Positions 1-5,903 are shown, counted from the stretch's first letter. The stretch is DNA of 6,143 nt from Avispirillum sp959601495 (GCA_959601495.1 CAUGPT010000064.1:1-6143); one strand, 5' to 3'. The notes: generated by a model from the letters alone, not told the origin. Made by a program: numbers and translations.

Positions 1-72
1 CAGTAGCCCCCTCACATCTTTTACTCAAGTTCGGTAAGCTGACCATAAAGTTTGATATGCTTTGCAAAAAGC
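1..72 (-). repeat. Inverted copy of the structured ~100-bp intergenic repeat, cut by the window edge
   Basis: Read on the minus strand, bases 43 to 1 match 5781-5823 of the right-hand array at 41 of 43 positions, including the core GCTTACCGAACTTRAGTAAA and the end GAGGGGGCTACTG. The unit's first hairpin is also present: GCTTT (59-63), loop GCAA, AAAGC (68-72). Similarity probably fades out around 85-95. The second hairpin would lie beyond base 1 and cannot be seen. This is a dispersed copy of the same family in opposite orientation to the array near 5400-5845. No coding role is suggested. Confidence 0.85.
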
Positions 73-120
73 TAAAAGTTCGCAGTTTCAAAACTTTAGT
101 GGGGTGAACGAGCGAATTCA

Positions 121-146
121 GGTGCGGACGGTGGGCGGGGTGAACG
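121..146 (+). repeat. 26-bp exact direct repeat, copy 1
   Basis: This 26-bp word begins GGTGCGGACGG and ends GGGGTGAACG. It is identical to 290-315, and the flanking bases differ. It lies inside the G-rich tract, and the copies are 169 bp apart. Confidence 0.9.
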
Positions 147-289
147 AGCGGGCACGGCGGGGTGTGCGCGGCGGGCGCGATAGGAACGGCGGGTAAATGA
201 GTGAGCGCAGCAGGGTGAGCGACGGGTACGCGTGGCGAGGCGGGCGAGTGGTACGGATGTGTGGGCGGTGCTCGGCGAGGGCATGGGGC

Positions 290-315
290 GGTGCGGACGG
301 TGGGCGGGGTGAACG
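290..315 (+). repeat. 26-bp exact direct repeat, copy 2
   Basis: This is the second exact copy of the word at 121-146. The pair suggests that the tract grew or rearranged by duplication. Confidence 0.9.
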
Positions 316-462
316 GCGGGACGAGGGACGGTGGGTGCGGCGCGCGAAGGATGGATGGCGCGGTAGGCGCGGGTGCGCGAGGCGGATGTGGGTGCGGGCG
401 GGCGGCACGACAGCGGTACGGGCGTTGTATGTGCGGCGGGTGCGGGCGGCGTGTCCCCAAAG

Positions 463-1692
463 CTATGTTTTCATCCTGCCCGGCAGGATTCCCGGATGGT
501 TTTTCAGCGAGACGGAGCAAAGCTCCGGCGCGGTCATGGACAGAGCGCTGACAATGGCGGCCTTGCCGTACTTTTCCCGCAGAGCGTCAACTGCAGACTC
601 AAGATTTTCACGACGCTGAATTTTTTCAATATCCGGATCAAATGAAAGCTGCTCCGCTTCGCAGTAGTCCAGATCGCAGGCACAAACGCTCAGCGAACGC
701 ACGGGGCGCGAAAATCCGTGATTTTCGGCGTACAGCTCATACGCCGCCGTAAAGATAGCCTTCGCCGTGTGGCAGGGATAACCGAGCCTTTTCTGCCACA
801 CCACCGACGAAAGATCGCTCTCTCTTATGTGCAGCTGCACGCATCTGCACATAAATCCGCACCTGCGCAGCCGCGCCGACACACTTTCCGAAAGCTCCGT
901 CAGCAGAATTTTCACATCGTCCGACGTCACCATGTCTCTCGGCGTAGTCGAGCCGCAGCTGACGCTTTTTATAAGGCTTTTCGCGCCGATATTCGAAACG
1001 GGCGACATATCCTCGCCGTTTGCAAAGCTGTGCAGCATTTCACCGCTCTTGCCAAGAAGATACGACAGAAAAACTCTGTCGGCAAGGGCAAGATCGCCGA
1101 TGGTCCGTATGCCGTAGCGGGCAAGCTTTGCAACTGCGGAGCGGCCCACATACAAAAGACCGCCCACGGGCAGCGGCCAGACGACCTCCCTGAAGCTGTC
1201 CCTGTCTATAACGGTGACCGCGTCCGGCTTTTTCATGTCGCTGCCGAGCTTTGCGAATATCTTGTTGAACGAAACGCCGACGGATACGGTTACGCCAAGC
1301 TCTTTCTTCACGCGGCTGCGAATGGCGTTCGCAATGCAGCTTCCGTCGCCGAAAAGCCGACGGCTGCCCGTAACGTCAAGCCAGCATTCGTCAAGTCCGT
1401 ACGACTCAACACGGTCGGTAAAATCACCGTATATGCCGCGCACCGCGTCTGAAAACTCTATATATTTGTCATAGTGCGGCGGTACAAAAAGAATATCGGG
1501 GCACTTGCTGCGCGCCTGCCACAGCGCCTCGCCCGTGGTAACGCCGCACCGCTTTGCCTCCTCGCTTTTGGCAAGCACGATGCCGTGGCGCGCCTCGGGA
1601 TCTCCCGCCACGGCGATGGGACGCCCCCGCAGGGACGGGTCGAGACAGCACTCCACCGACGCAAAAAAGTTATTGAGATCCGAATGCAGCAC
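463..1692 (-). CDS. dinB: Y-family translesion DNA polymerase (DNA polymerase IV/DinB type)
   Basis: This cytosolic error-prone polymerase copies past damaged template bases during the SOS response. With a GTG start at 1692 it has 409 residues. Motif I near the N-terminus reads LHSDLNNFFASVE, with metal-binding Asp5 and Phe10 at the steric-gate position. The second catalytic pair is Asp101-Glu102 in YGLDECWLDVTG. The conserved VSVGVSFNKIFAKLGSDMKKPD block (about 135-157, split here: VSVGVSFNK, IFAKLGSDMKKPD) and a helix-hairpin-helix GIRTIGDLA (about 194-202) follow. The little-finger domain occupies roughly 210-345. QLSF at 348-351 sits where relatives often carry a QLSLF beta-clamp motif. 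An in-frame ATG at 1722 was rejected: it lies about 7 nt from the predicted transcription start and has no Shine-Dalgarno sequence. GTG 1692 has GGAG six bases upstream and gives the usual family N-terminus. Two SOS boxes indicate LexA control. The stop codon abuts the G-rich tract. The family is certain; the DinB label over a generic Y-family label is less so. Confidence 0.93.
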   Translation of the reverse strand: MLHSDLNNFFASVECCLDPSLRGRPIAVAGDPEARHGIVLAKSEEAKRCGVTTGEALWQARSKCPDILFVPPHYDKYIEFSDAVRGIYGDFTDRVESYGLDECWLDVTGSRRLFGDGSCIANAIRSRVKKELGVTVSVGVSFNKIFAKLGSDMKKPDAVTVIDRDSFREVVWPLPVGGLLYVGRSAVAKLARYGIRTIGDLALADRVFLSYLLGKSGEMLHSFANGEDMSPVSNIGAKSLIKSVSCGSTTPRDMVTSDDVKILLTELSESVSARLRRCGFMCRCVQLHIRESDLSSVVWQKRLGYPCHTAKAIFTAAYELYAENHGFSRPVRSLSVCACDLDYCEAEQLSFDPDIEKIQRRENLESAVDALREKYGKAAIVSALSMTAPELCSVSLKNHPGILPGRMKT

Positions 1693-1698
1693 CGTACG

Positions 1699-1702
1699 CT
1701 CC
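1699..1702 (-). promoter_or_regulatory. Ribosome binding site that decides the polymerase GTG start
   Basis: GGAG on the minus strand is followed by six bases (CGTACG) and then GTG at 1692-1690. The competing ATG at 1722 is preceded by AGAACAA and has no such site. Confidence 0.65.
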
Positions 1703-1716
1703 GTAACATCGCCCCC

Positions 1717-1728
1717 AAACATTTGTTC
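1717..1728 (-). promoter_or_regulatory. Second, imperfect LexA/SOS box
   Basis: The minus strand reads GAAC-AAAT-GTTT, one mismatch from the GAAC-N4-GTTC core recognised by LexA/DinR of Firmicutes. It lies right after the predicted transcription start, exactly 30 bp (about three helical turns) from the perfect box at 1747-1758. The same-face spacing would suit cooperative or paired repressor binding. Confidence 0.6.
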
Positions 1729-1735
1729 TGAATAT

Positions 1736-1764
1736 ATGATACACCAGAACTCTTGTTCTGTCAA
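1736..1764 (-). promoter_or_regulatory. Sigma-A promoter of the polymerase gene
   Basis: On the minus strand a perfect TTGACA (1764-1759), a 17-base spacer and TATCAT (1741-1736, five of six consensus) are seen. The transcription start is expected near 1729, giving a leader of roughly 37 bases before GTG 1692. An SOS box fills the spacer, so LexA binding should block RNA polymerase. Confidence 0.85.
1746..1759 (-). promoter_or_regulatory. LexA/SOS box in the polymerase promoter spacer
   Basis: The minus strand reads AGAAC-AAGA-GTTCT, a perfect GAAC-N4-GTTC palindrome extended by one pair on each side. It sits between the -35 and -10 elements. The gene it controls belongs to a classic SOS-regulated family, which supports a real operator. 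Confidence 0.88.
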
Positions 1765-1794
1765 TGGCAAATAAAACAAAAGCTGCAAAAGTAC

Positions 1795-1823
1795 TTGAAA
1801 ATTTCATGCGGCGGGAATATAAT
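1795..1823 (+). promoter_or_regulatory. Promoter of the tRNA-Gly gene
   Basis: TTGAAA (1795-1800), a 17-base spacer and a perfect TATAAT (1818-1823) are seen. Transcription would start near 1830, only two or three bases before the mature tRNA 5' end. The promoter is divergent from the polymerase promoter, with 30 bp between the two -35 boxes. Confidence 0.85.
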
Positions 1824-1832
1824 ATAGTAAAC

Positions 1833-1906
1833 GCAGATGTAGTTCAATGGCAGAACTTCAGCTTCCCAAGCTGACCACGCGGGTTCGATTCCCGTCATCT
1901 GCTCCA
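1833..1906 (+). tRNA. tRNA-Gly (anticodon CCC)
   Basis: This is a complete 74-nt cloverleaf. The acceptor stem is GCAGATG (1833-1839) with CATCTGC (1896-1902), followed by discriminator T1903 and encoded CCA (1904-1906). The D stem is GTTC/GAAC, and the anticodon stem TCAGC/GCTGA encloses TTCCCAA, placing anticodon CCC at 1865-1867. The T arm is GCGGG-TTCGATT-CCCGT with one G-T wobble. It reads GGG glycine codons. It has its own promoter and terminator, so it is a single-gene transcription unit. Confidence 0.95.
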
Positions 1907-1912
1907 AAACGA

Positions 1913-1951
1913 AAGCCTCGGCTGCGCGTTTTTCGCAGCCGAGGCTTTTTT
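1913..1951 (+). terminator. Intrinsic terminator of tRNA-Gly
   Basis: A perfect 14-bp stem, AAGCCTCGGCTGCG (1913-1926) with CGCAGCCGAGGCTT (1934-1947), has a 7-base loop and leads into a run of six T (1946-1951). It starts seven bases after the tRNA CCA end. Confidence 0.93.
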
Positions 1952-1970
1952 ATATCCGCCGCACGGCAGA

Positions 1971-2012
1971 AAAAATATCCGAGCCCGAAGCCGACAGGCT
2001 TCGGGCTCGGAT
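1971..2012 (-). terminator. Intrinsic terminator of the ABC exporter/acidic protein unit
   Basis: A perfect 16-bp stem (1977-1992 with 1997-2012, GC-rich, 4-base loop) is followed on the minus strand by TATTTTTT (1976 down to about 1970). It begins 16 bases past the stop codon of the 2029-2469 gene. It faces the tRNA terminator, so the two convergent units are insulated by separate hairpins. Confidence 0.92.
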
Positions 2013-2028
2013 TCCGTATACTCGTATT

Positions 2029-2469
2029 TCAGTCGCCTTTGAGCGCGGGGTGCGCGTCGTAATAGTCCAGTATAGTCTTGACATCCTGCTTTATATCTGC
2101 AATGTCATCCGGTTTGAACAGGTCGTCATAGTTGCCTGTGCAGAAGTCCTGCAGATCGTACCATGCTGTGTATGCGAGGTCTGCCGGATCATCCTCGGGA
2201 ATACCGCCGTTTTCAATGCAGAACAACATACCCGCTATCAGCATAATAAGACGTTCCATGCCAAACTCATCAAACGCAAGGTTTAAATCATAATCTATCC
2301 GGTTTCTAACGCAGATGTCGGGGGTGTGTCTGTGAGTGCCGGTGATCGGGTCTTTGTTGAGCCGCCCTTCATAGATTTTTCGGTAATCATCCATGTAGCA
2401 TTCAACACAGATGCGATAAGTTATTTCATCGTCGTCTATATAGTCATCTAACGGTATACGTTTCAGCAT
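2029..2469 (-). CDS. Small acidic protein of unknown function
   Basis: I do not recognise a family. The 146-residue product is very acidic (about 34 Asp/Glu against 15 Lys/Arg) and rich in Tyr and Asp. It has five Cys, including CVEC near residues 21-24. It has no signal peptide. One hydrophobic stretch (LIMLIAGMLFCI, about 74-85) more likely forms a buried helix than a membrane span. The chosen ATG at 2469 has AAAGGGAG seven bases upstream; the longer TTG frame to 2493 has no comparable site. The gene follows the ABC exporter after 49 bases and shares its terminator, so the two are probably one operon. The size, acidity and position resemble small immunity proteins, but no motif supports that, so it is only a hypothesis. 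Confidence 0.8.
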   Translation of the reverse strand: MLKRIPLDDYIDDDEITYRICVECYMDDYRKIYEGRLNKDPITGTHRHTPDICVRNRIDYDLNLAFDEFGMERLIMLIAGMLFCIENGGIPEDDPADLAYTAWYDLQDFCTGNYDDLFKPDDIADIKQDVKTILDYYDAHPALKGD

Positions 2470-2518
2470 TACTTCACTCCCTTTATTATTCAAGCAAAGC
2501 GATGTCGATCTTTATTTT

Positions 2519-4288
2519 TTACTGATAATCCTTTGCCTGATTCTCAAACATTTCCGCATACTTTCCCTTCAGCTGCATCAGCTGATCATGTGAGCCTGCC
2601 TCAACGATCCTGCCGCCGTCCACAACGACTATCTTATCGGCGGATCTTGTCAGCGCCAGTCGGTGAGACACTATGACTGCCGTTCGGTCTTTGCACAGAA
2701 CCCTAAGGTTATCTCTGAATTTCGCCTCGGAGATCGGGTCAAGGGCGCTTGACGGCTCGTCAAGTATCACCATGCCCTGATTATAAAGTATTGCGCGCGC
2801 AAGTGACAGCTTCTGATACTCTCCGCCCGAAAATTCGACTCCCTCGGGATCGAATTCTCTGCCGATGACGGTATCAAGCCCTTTGGGAAAGCTTCTTATC
2901 TTTTCCTCCATGCCGACCTGCCGCAGCGCGGAATATATCTCATCATCGCTTATGTTCTCTTTATACAGGCACAGATTTTCCCGTACGGACATGGAATAAT
3001 GCTGCAGATCCTGAAATACGACGCCGATATTGCCGCGCAGCGATTTTATGTTATAATCGGAAACGGGCGTACCGTTATATCTGATAACGCCTTCGTCAAC
3101 ATCGTACAGCCTCAGCAAAAGCTTCAGCAATGTTGATTTTCCCACGCCGTTTTCGCCTACAACGGCAACTGCCTCTCCCTCATTGACAGTCAGGCTGATA
3201 TTATCTATCACCTTTTTGTCCGTGCCGGGATAAGAGAACGAAACGTTTTCGATCTCGATCTTCGGCGATCGTCCGTAGCTCATGGATTCTCCCTGCAGCT
3301 TATCTTCTATCGCCGACCGGCTGTCCGAAAATTCTCTTATGTACCCCATATACATAGCGTTTTCGTGTATCTTGGGGATACAGTCAAACAGGCTTTCAAA
3401 CTGGGCGTTGAAAGACTGGGAGGCGGTCAGCAGCGCCGCGAAATCTCCGACGGAAATATAGCCGCGGGACGCACGATATGACAGGTAGACCATTATCCCG
3501 ATTATGTACAGGACGCTGACGGCGGATGACATCAGGGTAATTGCCGTTTGCTTTCCGGAATACTTTTTTGTCACCTCTATGCTTTGGCTGTTTGAATCGT
3601 TCAGTATTCTTTTCAGGTATCCGCCCAGGGTGAATATCCTGATCTCTTTCGCAAACTGACTCAGAAAGTAAACTCTGTCGACATATTGCATTCTCCGTTC
3701 CGGCAGAATGCTTTCATTGTCCTCCGCAAACTTGACGTTCTGCCCGAGAATGCTGAAGCCGACGCTGAAAACTATGGATATGAACGAGATAAGCAGTACA
3801 AACCAGTCCATGGAGATAGCAAGAGCCACCACGGTTACAAGGCAGCTTACGGAACCGACAATATTGCACATAATGCTTATCAGTCCGAATATCCTGCCTT
3901 CCATTTCCGACAGGGCTTTTACATATTTGTTGTAAAAGTCGGTATTATCGTAATACTCCAGATCCACACTTGAAGCGATCGAGTAAAAATACTCCCTCAG
4001 CCTGCCTCTGATCTTCTTGACCTCGACCGGTCTGTAGCGCTTTTTGTACAAGCTTGAAACTACATATGACGAAAGCAGGATCGCAAACAATATCATTAAA
4101 AACCGCAGCGTTTCGGCAAAAGGCTTTCCGCTTTCCACGGAATCTATCACGACTTTCAGACCGTAAACGTTTACTATGGGCAGCACCATTTCAAATATAC
4201 TGAGAAACAGCGAAATTATCAGGTAGCGGCGCGCAAATCTGTTTATGAGTTTCAGCGAGTATATAACGTTACCCTTGCCGCTCGGCAT
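2519..4288 (-). CDS. ABC transporter, fused permease and ATP-binding half-exporter
   Basis: This 589-residue protein has the standard ABC exporter half-transporter layout and size; two copies would dimerise in the cytoplasmic membrane and export a substrate with ATP. Hydrophobic segments lie at about 20-40, 62-80, 132-155, 160-182 and 250-270; the sixth is weak. The nucleotide-binding domain starts near 342. Walker A is GENGVGKST (378-386), the Q-loop is Gln426, and the signature is FSGGE (486-490) instead of LSGGQ. Walker B VILDE ends in catalytic Glu511, the D-loop SALD follows, and the H-loop His is 542. ATG 4288 is chosen because AAAGGAG stands eight bases upstream; the frame runs open to 4462 but that extension has no start signal. 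No peptidase C39 domain is present. The substrate (drug, peptide or lipid) cannot be told. The downstream acidic-protein gene is probably cotranscribed. Confidence 0.95.
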   Translation of the reverse strand: MPSGKGNVIYSLKLINRFARRYLIISLFLSIFEMVLPIVNVYGLKVVIDSVESGKPFAETLRFLMILFAILLSSYVVSSLYKKRYRPVEVKKIRGRLREYFYSIASSVDLEYYDNTDFYNKYVKALSEMEGRIFGLISIMCNIVGSVSCLVTVVALAISMDWFVLLISFISIVFSVGFSILGQNVKFAEDNESILPERRMQYVDRVYFLSQFAKEIRIFTLGGYLKRILNDSNSQSIEVTKKYSGKQTAITLMSSAVSVLYIIGIMVYLSYRASRGYISVGDFAALLTASQSFNAQFESLFDCIPKIHENAMYMGYIREFSDSRSAIEDKLQGESMSYGRSPKIEIENVSFSYPGTDKKVIDNISLTVNEGEAVAVVGENGVGKSTLLKLLLRLYDVDEGVIRYNGTPVSDYNIKSLRGNIGVVFQDLQHYSMSVRENLCLYKENISDDEIYSALRQVGMEEKIRSFPKGLDTVIGREFDPEGVEFSGGEYQKLSLARAILYNQGMVILDEPSSALDPISEAKFRDNLRVLCKDRTAVIVSHRLALTRSADKIVVVDGGRIVEAGSHDQLMQLKGKYAEMFENQAKDYQ

Positions 4289-4376
4289 ATTTTTCACTCC
4301 TTTATATCGTTTTGCACCGCCGCCGCGGGAATCGGGCTTTCTGTTGCAGCGTATAGCATTTTTTTGCCTCAGATAC

Positions 4377-4405
4377 AGTTTATCATATTGTTGTTCACTT
4401 TTCAA
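4377..4405 (-). promoter_or_regulatory. Possible promoter of the ABC exporter unit
   Basis: The minus strand shows TTGAAA (4405-4400), a 17-base spacer and TAAACT (4382-4377). The -10 box matches only four of six positions. TATGAT lies just upstream but would have a poor -35. The leader would be about 80 bases. The call is tentative. Confidence 0.4.
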
Positions 4406-4465
4406 TAAAAAGGGAAGAACTACGTATTTTAGGGATAAACCGCGTATTTTTCCGCTTTGCACGCA

Positions 4466-4494
4466 AAGAAAAACGGACCCAAACGGGTCCGTTT
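4466..4494 (-). terminator. Intrinsic terminator of the DUF421 gene
   Basis: A perfect 10-bp stem, AAACGGACCC (4471-4480) with GGGTCCGTTT (4485-4494), has a 4-base loop. On the minus strand it runs out into TTTTTC. It lies about 115 bases after the DUF421 stop codon and in front of the exporter promoter. Confidence 0.85.
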
Positions 4495-4608
4495 CGGCCT
4501 GTCGGGGAGAAAGACCGCAGGCAGCTTCTCCGCACGCAAAGCAGCTTCGGCTTGCTCCGGCAGGCTGTGAGTTTTGTTGTGAAGTCCCTGTCCGAAAGCC
4601 CCTCGCGC

Positions 4609-5295
4609 CTATTTTGATCTGTCCGGATAGGCTATGAGCCTGCCGTCGTTCACGCAGGCGCAGAATATCTCCTTTTCGTTCGAAAAGCCCAGGGCGGCAA
4701 GGCTTTTGTCAAGCCAGCGCCTGTCCAGTCCCTCGCATTTCAGAGCGGACTCGGACACGCAGCCGTCGCAGATCACCGCTCTGCCCGCCGCTGCCGACGA
4801 CACGGGAATGCCAGCGTCCTGCGGGGTGAGCGGGCGGTTGGCGGCCTTCGGCAGGATGCTGAGAGAGCCGTTTGTTTCAAGCACGGCACACTCTATCTGC
4901 GACAGGTCGAAATAGCCCTGATTGCGGCACTGCATGAGAAATTCGTCAATATCCATGCGGGCAGCCTTGAAATTTTTTCTGTACATGGCGCTGCCCTTCA
5001 GAAGCACAAGCGGCGTTCCGTTGACGGCTGCGCGTACTTTGCGCGATTTGCTCGTGATCACCGCCAGAAGCACGGTGACCGCGCCGTATATCACCGTTGC
5101 CAGAAACGGATGGATAAAGTCGTCGGCGGACGACGTCGCAAGCTCCGCTCCGATAGAGCCGATGGTGATACCGTTAATGTAGTCGAACATGGTCATCTCC
5201 GACATCTGACGGTAGCCGATTATTCTCGTAACGGCGAACATCGCCAATATTGAAAGGACCGTGCACAGCACGGTCGTAAGGATCTCTGTTCCCAT
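4609..5295 (-). CDS. DUF421/YetF-family membrane protein
   Basis: This 228-residue protein has the usual family length and order. An N-terminal membrane region has helices at about 6-24 and 62-80 with a shorter hydrophobic part at 38-54. It carries the conserved GYRQM (27-31) and FDYINGITIGSIGAE (37-51). A cytosolic C-terminal part follows with NGTPLVLLKG (92-101), a helix MDIDEFLMQCRNQGYFDLSQ (114-133), and the strand IECAVLETNGSLSIL (134-148). The molecular function of the family is poorly known; members are common in spore-forming Firmicutes. The ATG at 5295 is preceded by GAGG at a spacing of eight. It has its own terminator and no same-operon neighbour. No promoter is convincing; the structured repeat array lies directly upstream. 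Confidence 0.9.
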   Translation of the reverse strand: MGTEILTTVLCTVLSILAMFAVTRIIGYRQMSEMTMFDYINGITIGSIGAELATSSADDFIHPFLATVIYGAVTVLLAVITSKSRKVRAAVNGTPLVLLKGSAMYRKNFKAARMDIDEFLMQCRNQGYFDLSQIECAVLETNGSLSILPKAANRPLTPQDAGIPVSSAAAGRAVICDGCVSESALKCEGLDRRWLDKSLAALGFSNEKEIFCACVNDGRLIAYPDRSK

Positions 5296-5376
5296 AGATC
5301 AAGCCTCGCTTTTATATGCCGTCACAGTTTATGGTTTGCAGATTTCTCTGTATTATGCGCAAAGGCGGCGCAAATT

Positions 5377-5845
5377 TTGACGTCGGTGCTGCTTTTCCGA
5401 AAGCCGCCGCAGACGGACGGTGGCGTTCGCCTTTGAAATTTGCAAAGCAATTCAAACCTTGTCGTCAGCTTACCAAACTTAAGTAAAGGATGTGAGGGGG
5501 CTACTGTCCCGGCACGGACAGCTTTGGCTTTTCGAAATCGGAAAAGCATTTCAAACTTTGTCGTCGGTTTGCCGAACTTAAGTAAAAGACGTGAAGGGAC
5601 TGCTTTTCCGTAAGCAGCCGCGAACGGACGTCGGATTTCGGCTTCTCGAAATTGGAGAAGCAATTCAAACTTTGTGGTCAGCTTACCGAACTTAAGTAAA
5701 AAGACTGAAGGGACTGCTGTTCCGGCAGCGAGCGGGAGGTTTTGGCTTTTCGAAATTGAAAAGGCATTTCAAACTCTATCGTCAGCTTACCGAACTTAAG
5801 TAAAGGATGTGAGGGGGCTACTGTCCCGGCAGTAGCCGCCCTCAC
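5377..5845 (+). repeat. Array of four full and one partial ~100-bp structured repeats
   Basis: The landmark word CTTAAGTAAA begins at 5478, 5577, 5691 and 5795, giving periods of 99, 114 and 104. Around it lies the consensus CAAACTTTGTCGTCAGCTTA, then CCGAACTTAAGTAAARGAYG, then GRGGGRCTRCTG. A partial unit precedes at about 5377-5420. Each full unit has hairpin A before the core: CTTTG/CAAAG (5431-5447), GCTTTTC/GAAAAGC (5527-5547), GCTTCTC/GAGAAGC (5641-5661), CTTTTC/GAAAAG (5746-5763). Hairpin B follows the core: CTGTCC/GGACAG (5504-5521), CTGCTT/AAGCAG (5600-5617), TGCTG/CAGCG (5715-5730) and the long stem 5809-5845. Stem sequences change between units but pairing is kept. Long open frames across the array are by-products of the repeats and lack ribosome binding sites. 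Confidence 0.88.
5809..5845. repeat. Palindrome closing the repeat array
   Basis: GTGAGGGGGCTACTG (5809-5823) pairs with CAGTAGCCGCCCTCAC (5830-5845) through 15 pairs and one bulged base around a TCCCGG loop. The right arm is an inverted copy of the unit end and also resembles window bases 1-15. No T run follows on either strand, so a terminator is unlikely. Confidence 0.85.
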
Positions 5846-5860
5846 ACTCCCCCGACCGGT

Positions 5861-5903
5861 CTAAGAAAGGAGAGGCAGGTGTTTCCCGCCTCTCCTTTCT
5901 TAG
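5861..5903. repeat. Perfect 16-bp inverted repeat (hairpin)
   Basis: CTAAGAAAGGAGAGGC (5861-5876) is the exact reverse complement of 5888-5903, with an 11-base loop. Neither side continues into a T run, and no gene ends next to it. It could be a mobile-element end, an RNA hairpin or a protein site; its role is unknown. Confidence 0.85.

Larger units (their letters stand above)
101..450. repeat. Low-complexity, strongly G-biased tract with short degenerate repeats, no convincing gene
   Basis: The plus strand is very rich in G with little T, built from variants of words such as GGGCGGGGTGAACG, GGTGCGGACGG and GGTGCGGGCGG. A 26-bp word is repeated exactly (121-146 and 290-315), and GGGGTGAACGAGCG occurs at 101-114 and 137-150. 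Open frames here encode only Arg/Gly/Ala-rich (plus strand) or Pro/Ser/Arg/His-rich (minus strand) low-complexity strings, which a biased tract gives by chance. On the minus strand, the direction of the polymerase transcript, the RNA would be C-rich and G-poor. That composition resembles Rho utilisation sequences; this is an inference. Runs of three or four G could also form quadruplexes on the plus strand. Confidence 0.75.
4289..4608. other. Intergenic region between the ABC exporter and the DUF421 gene
   Basis: This 320-base gap holds the exporter's ribosome binding site (4297-4303), a tentative exporter promoter (4377-4405) and the DUF421 terminator (4466-4494). Between 4495 and 4608 there are short GC-rich words, including GCAGCTTC twice, but no gene, clear promoter or strong hairpin. 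Confidence 0.7.

Noticed and set aside
473..489. ATCCTGCC/GGCAGGAT palindrome at the polymerase 3' end
   Set aside because: It lies inside the coding sequence and has no T run on the minus strand, so it is not a terminator.
197..619. Plus-strand Arg/Gly-rich open frames in the G-rich tract
   Set aside because: Stop codons are rare simply because T and A are rare. The products are low complexity and run antisense into the polymerase gene.
718..1452. Long plus-strand open frame inside the polymerase gene
   Set aside because: It is an antisense shadow of a conserved gene, with no ribosome binding site or recognisable family.
4289..4462. 58-residue N-terminal extension of the ABC exporter
   Set aside because: The extension has no start signal and overlaps the likely promoter, whereas ATG 4288 has a strong AAAGGAG site.
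5322..5663. Minus-strand open frame with repeated LLKFGK-type segments
   Set aside because: The repeats come from the DNA repeat units (periods 99 and 114 keep frame by chance; the next, 104, does not). There is no ribosome binding site or recognisable domain.
5377..5845. CRISPR array
   Set aside because: Units are ~100 bp, diverge throughout, have unequal periods and no short exact repeat with unique spacers; no cas gene is present.
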